A DNA stretch of 64,000 nucleotides from Acidimicrobiales bacterium (GTDB lineage: Bacteria; Actinomycetota; Acidimicrobiia; Acidimicrobiales; MedAcidi-G1). How positions within the stretch are numbered: the stretch's first letter is position 1; each line of letters opens with the position of its first letter. The notes beneath the pieces were generated by a model that did no database searches, was not told the DNA's origin, and saw only the letters and a list, made by a program, of their open reading frames with translations. The stretch lies in contig JAQWTI010000026.1 of the NCBI GenBank assembly GCA_029242745.1, positions 1 to 64,000 of the forward strand. The letters are read 5' to 3'. A program made the translations under genes and the position numbers. Below, piece by piece: positions 61,428 through 64,000 of the stretch.

Positions 61428-62909
61428 ATGACAACCACGTTTTCCGTACCAAAGTTCTCGACAGCCCGCCGGTTTCCGGCGCGATCCGAGGTGGTGGCAC
61501 ACGGGATAACCACTGCATGGCTAGACGGAGACAGTGCCCTTCCGTCAGGCCTTGATCGGGCTGACTTGCTACGTCTTGGGTTTACCGCCAAAGCCGGACA
61601 GATCCAGATCGTTCCTGTGGATGGTCGGTTATTGGCCGCGGTCGGTCTGGGTGATTTGGAGAGCCTGTCTAATGACAGTCTTCGACAGACTGCAGCGGCA
61701 CTCAGTCGCGCTGTTCGGGGCCAACGCTCTTTAGCCACTGATCTGGCCTCAGTCGTGGCCGCTGCCGCTGGACCGGCTGAGGTCGAAGGTGTGGCGGCAG
61801 TTGTTGAGGGCCTATCTCTGGCCCTGTACCGGTTTGGTTATCAGTCGACTGAGAGTTCCGTACATAGCGACAAACTGACTCGGATTGTTCTTGTCGGGAG
61901 CACCTCGGCCAATACACGTGCCGCAGTCGAGCGGGCCGTGGCGGTGACGCGTGGTGTCACGTTGGCCAGAGATCTAGTCAATGAACCGGGGGGCAGCCTG
62001 ACACCACCAAAGTTCGCCAACCGGGTCCGACGCATGGCTCGGGACCGAGGACTGACATTTAAAGTGATGGACGAGGCGGCCATCCGGCGTGCTCGTATGG
62101 GGGGCCTTCTGGGTGTAAACCGCGGTTCCACTCAGCCGCCTCGTTTTGTGGAACTCACGTACACGCCTGAGGGCCGTTCAAAGGGCACCCTGGCCCTCGT
62201 AGGTAAGGGATTGACTTTCGATGCTGGTGGATTGTCCATCAAGTCCGGCCAGGGAATGATGGATATGAAGATGGATATGGGAGGTGCAGCCGCCGTTGTC
62301 GGAGCGATGTCTGTGCTGCCGTCTGTTGCACCGCAGTGCAAGGTCCGGGCGTACCTACCTATGACTGACAACATGCTGGGTGGTGACGCCACTCGGCCCG
62401 GTGATGTTCTGACGATTCGAAATGGCAAGACCATCGAAGTCCTCAACACTGACGCAGAGGGTCGCCTGATTCTAGCGGACGCGCTCTCGGTGGCTTCCGA
62501 GGCGAAGCCCGACGCAGTCGTTGATCTGGCTACCCTGACCGGCGCCTGCATGGTGGCTCTCGGCCCTAGTATCGCTGGGCTTATGGGTCGCGGCGATGGG
62601 TTTCTCCAGCAGGTGGAAGCCTCCTCATCAAGGACTGGTGAGCGGGTGTGGCGTCTGCCGCTCCCTGACGATTATCGATGCATGATTGAGTCACCGGTAG
62701 CCGATATGAAGAATATCGGAGGCTCGTACGGTGGGGCGATTACTGCTGGGTTGCTCCTTGGTGAGTTCGTGGCTGAAGGCATCGACTGGGCTCATCTAGA
62801 TATTGCTGGTCCGGCTTTTACTGACTCCGACGAGGCTGAAGTCGTTCGGGGCGGTACTGGCTTTGGCGTTCGTCTATTGGTCGACTTAGCGACGTCTTTC
62901 GCCGTTTGA
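61428..62909 (+). CDS. pepA: leucyl aminopeptidase (M17)
   Basis: 493 residues. The two-zinc catalytic domain is complete: LVGKGLTFDAGGLSIKSGQGM, MKMDMGGAAAVVGAM, LPMTDNMLGGDATRPGDVL, NTDAEGRLILADAL (the M17 signature) and GSYGGAITAGLLLGEFV. The N-terminal macro-like domain is less conserved, as usual. It cleaves N-terminal residues from peptides in the cytoplasm, and in some bacteria also binds DNA. GGGAGC lies about 4 nt before the ATG. A hairpin terminator follows immediately. Confidence 0.95.
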   Translation: MTTTFSVPKFSTARRFPARSEVVAHGITTAWLDGDSALPSGLDRADLLRLGFTAKAGQIQIVPVDGRLLAAVGLGDLESLSNDSLRQTAAALSRAVRGQRSLATDLASVVAAAAGPAEVEGVAAVVEGLSLALYRFGYQSTESSVHSDKLTRIVLVGSTSANTRAAVERAVAVTRGVTLARDLVNEPGGSLTPPKFANRVRRMARDRGLTFKVMDEAAIRRARMGGLLGVNRGSTQPPRFVELTYTPEGRSKGTLALVGKGLTFDAGGLSIKSGQGMMDMKMDMGGAAAVVGAMSVLPSVAPQCKVRAYLPMTDNMLGGDATRPGDVLTIRNGKTIEVLNTDAEGRLILADALSVASEAKPDAVVDLATLTGACMVALGPSIAGLMGRGDGFLQQVEASSSRTGERVWRLPLPDDYRCMIESPVADMKNIGGSYGGAITAGLLLGEFVAEGIDWAHLDIAGPAFTDSDEAEVVRGGTGFGVRLLVDLATSFAV

Positions 62910-62911
62910 TC

Positions 62912-62946
62912 ACCACCCAGAAGATAGAAAGGCCTTCTTGGGTGGT
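62912..62946 (+). terminator. hairpin terminator after pepA
   Basis: ACCACCCAGAAG (62912-62923) pairs with CTTC-T-TGGGTGGT (62934-62946) with one bulged T, around a 10-nt loop. It lies 3 nt after the pepA stop. The following tract (TTGCGG) is poor in T, so it may act as a weak or factor-assisted terminator. Confidence 0.6.
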
Positions 62947-63070
62947 TTGCGGACAAATGGACAAGCTCTGGGACCACAGAACAACTAACTCGGCATCGTC
63001 AAGCCTGTTGTGACACTCGTTCCATCAAGCTTTCGTTTATGGCAACTGCCCAATCTGGGAAAATCAATAA

Positions 63071-63892
63071 ATGGTGGAAACAGCCAAAGAAGAGCAAATA
63101 GCGCAACAGGTTAAAGCCGCGACAGCGCTGATTTCAGCTGCGAAGACGGTGGCTGTTCTTACAGGGGCAGGAATCTCGACTGATAGCGGTATCCCAGACT
63201 TCCGTGGTCCAGCCGGAGTCTGGACGCTGAATCCGAAAGCCGAACGGGCGTCCAACATTGATGTGTATCTGACTGAGCCCGAGGTTCGGCGAGCCAACTG
63301 GCGGGTTATGGCCAGCGGGCTTTGGAATAGTGTCGAACCCAACGTTGGCCACCATGCACTGACCGATTTAGATAAGCGGGGTTGCCTCCATACCTTGGTG
63401 ACTCAGAACGTGGATGGCCTCCACTTGCTGTCAGGGACCGCTTCTGAGCGCGTTGTAGAGATTCACGGGACGGTCTGGCGGTCAATGTGCCTGCGGTGCG
63501 GAGTGCAGGATGACATAGAGGGTGTCCTGGAGCGGGTTCGGGCCGGAGACGAAGACCCGCATTGCACCCTTGGGTCATGTGGAGGCCTACTGAAGCGAGC
63601 CACGGTGAGCTTCGGGCAAGCACTTTTTGATGGCGACCTTGATCGAGCTTTAGCGGCGGCTGGAGAGGCAGATCTGCTACTTGTCGTGGGTACAACCTTG
63701 GCCGTCGGCCCTGTCAATCTGATGGTTCCCACAGCGGTAGAGGCTGCTCGGGTGGTTGTGATCGTGAATGGTTCGCCAACTGATATGGACGATCTGGCTG
63801 ACGTGGCGCTTCGAGGTTCGATTGGCAGCATCTTGCCGAAGATCCTCCGTTGTGCCGATCAACAGGACTCATCGTGGTCTAATCCTGACTAG
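63071..63892 (+). CDS. Sir2-family NAD-dependent protein deacylase
   Basis: 273 residues. The NAD-binding GAGISTDSGIPDFRG, TQNVDGLH with the catalytic-adjacent region, VEIHGT holding the catalytic His, and the zinc cysteines (MCLRCG and a second pair in HCTLGSCGG) are present. VSFGQALF and LVVGTTLAVGPVN complete the fold. It removes acyl groups from lysines, producing nicotinamide. AATCAATAA precedes the ATG with no clear ribosome site. It is followed by the start of a rhodanese-like gene. Confidence 0.94.
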   Translation: MVETAKEEQIAQQVKAATALISAAKTVAVLTGAGISTDSGIPDFRGPAGVWTLNPKAERASNIDVYLTEPEVRRANWRVMASGLWNSVEPNVGHHALTDLDKRGCLHTLVTQNVDGLHLLSGTASERVVEIHGTVWRSMCLRCGVQDDIEGVLERVRAGDEDPHCTLGSCGGLLKRATVSFGQALFDGDLDRALAAAGEADLLLVVGTTLAVGPVNLMVPTAVEAARVVVIVNGSPTDMDDLADVALRGSIGSILPKILRCADQQDSSWSNPD

Positions 63893-63909
63893 ATCAATAA
63901 GATTTATAA

Positions 63910-64000
63910 ATGGTTACCTTCCGAGACCTATTGCGGGACGCCAAGTCCCGGATTGATGAGACAGACCCTGCGGGTGCAGAAGCACTCCTATCCAAGGGAT
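63910..64000 (+). CDS. rhodanese-like protein, 5' end (partial)
   Basis: ATG at 63910 opens a frame that runs off the window end: MVTFRDLLRDAKSRIDETDPAGAEALL and on. Starts of this kind (short helix plus ID-x-x-E...A) precede a rhodanese domain in actinobacterial sulfurtransferases and MoeB-rhodanese proteins, but the catalytic loop lies outside the window. The identity is therefore tentative. Confidence 0.45.
   Translation, partial: MVTFRDLLRDAKSRIDETDPAGAEALLSKG

Overview
This 64 kb window looks like chromosomal DNA of an actinobacterium, most likely a free-living Acidimicrobiia-type organism (inference). The pointers are moderate-to-high GC, frequent GTG starts, a WhiB regulator, many 4-base ATGA/GTGA gene overlaps, leaderless promoters, and protein relatives familiar from mycobacteria (IpdA/B/C, IpdE1/E2, CtpE). 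The window is almost fully coding. I saw no rRNA, tRNA, CRISPR array or insertion sequence.

Layout. 1-1.8 kb: end of ilvB, then ilvN and ilvC (branched-chain amino acids). 1.7-10.5 kb: a kynurenine-pathway locus. An arylformamidase lies on the minus strand; on the plus strand follow a MarR regulator, 3-hydroxyanthranilate dioxygenase, kynureninase, kynurenine monooxygenase, tryptophan dioxygenase, an aldehyde dehydrogenase, a divergent DapA-family lyase and an aspartate-dehydrogenase-like enzyme. 10.5-19 kb: thiolase, O-methyltransferase, a second aldehyde dehydrogenase, a UGA-containing peroxiredoxin, the mct/mch pair known from the 3-hydroxypropionate bicycle, WhiB and a small metallopeptidase. 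18-25.5 kb: minus-strand operons with two SDRs plus glutamate dehydrogenase, and a CtpE-type P-type ATPase plus NUDIX plus CoA-transferase. 25.6-33.7 kb: SDR, SnoaL-like protein, P450 and a small sugar/glycan island (FkbM methyltransferase, CDP-glucose dehydratase, epimerases, glycosyltransferase). 33.8-45 kb: a steroid ring C/D degradation cluster (SDRs, ipdA, ipdB, ipdC, ipdE1, ipdE2, thioesterase) with a SET-domain protein and an MBL hydrolase nearby. 45-51 kb: AzlCD exporter, TrhA-like membrane protein, aminotransferase, S9 peptidase. 51-57.3 kb: leuA behind a leucine leader-peptide attenuator, then leuD and leuC on the other strand. 57.4-64 kb: a UGA-containing thioredoxin-like lipoprotein, M24 peptidase, cobalamin adenosyltransferase, leucyl aminopeptidase, sirtuin and the start of a rhodanese-like gene.

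Most notable: two unrelated thiol-redox genes each carry an in-frame UGA exactly where the catalytic cysteine should be. Each UGA is followed at the right distance by a stem-loop with a guanosine-led apical loop, so both are read here as selenoproteins (Sec44 peroxiredoxin at 14207-14659; Sec112-x-x-Cys115 lipoprotein at 57428-58069). Conventional gene calling would break both. Other points of interest are an unexplained extension of the kynurenine cluster, mct/mch outside a visible 3-HP bicycle, a repeated leaderless promoter pattern (TANNNT then about 7 nt to the start codon) and a shared CTGA-type palindrome in front of two steroid-cluster units.
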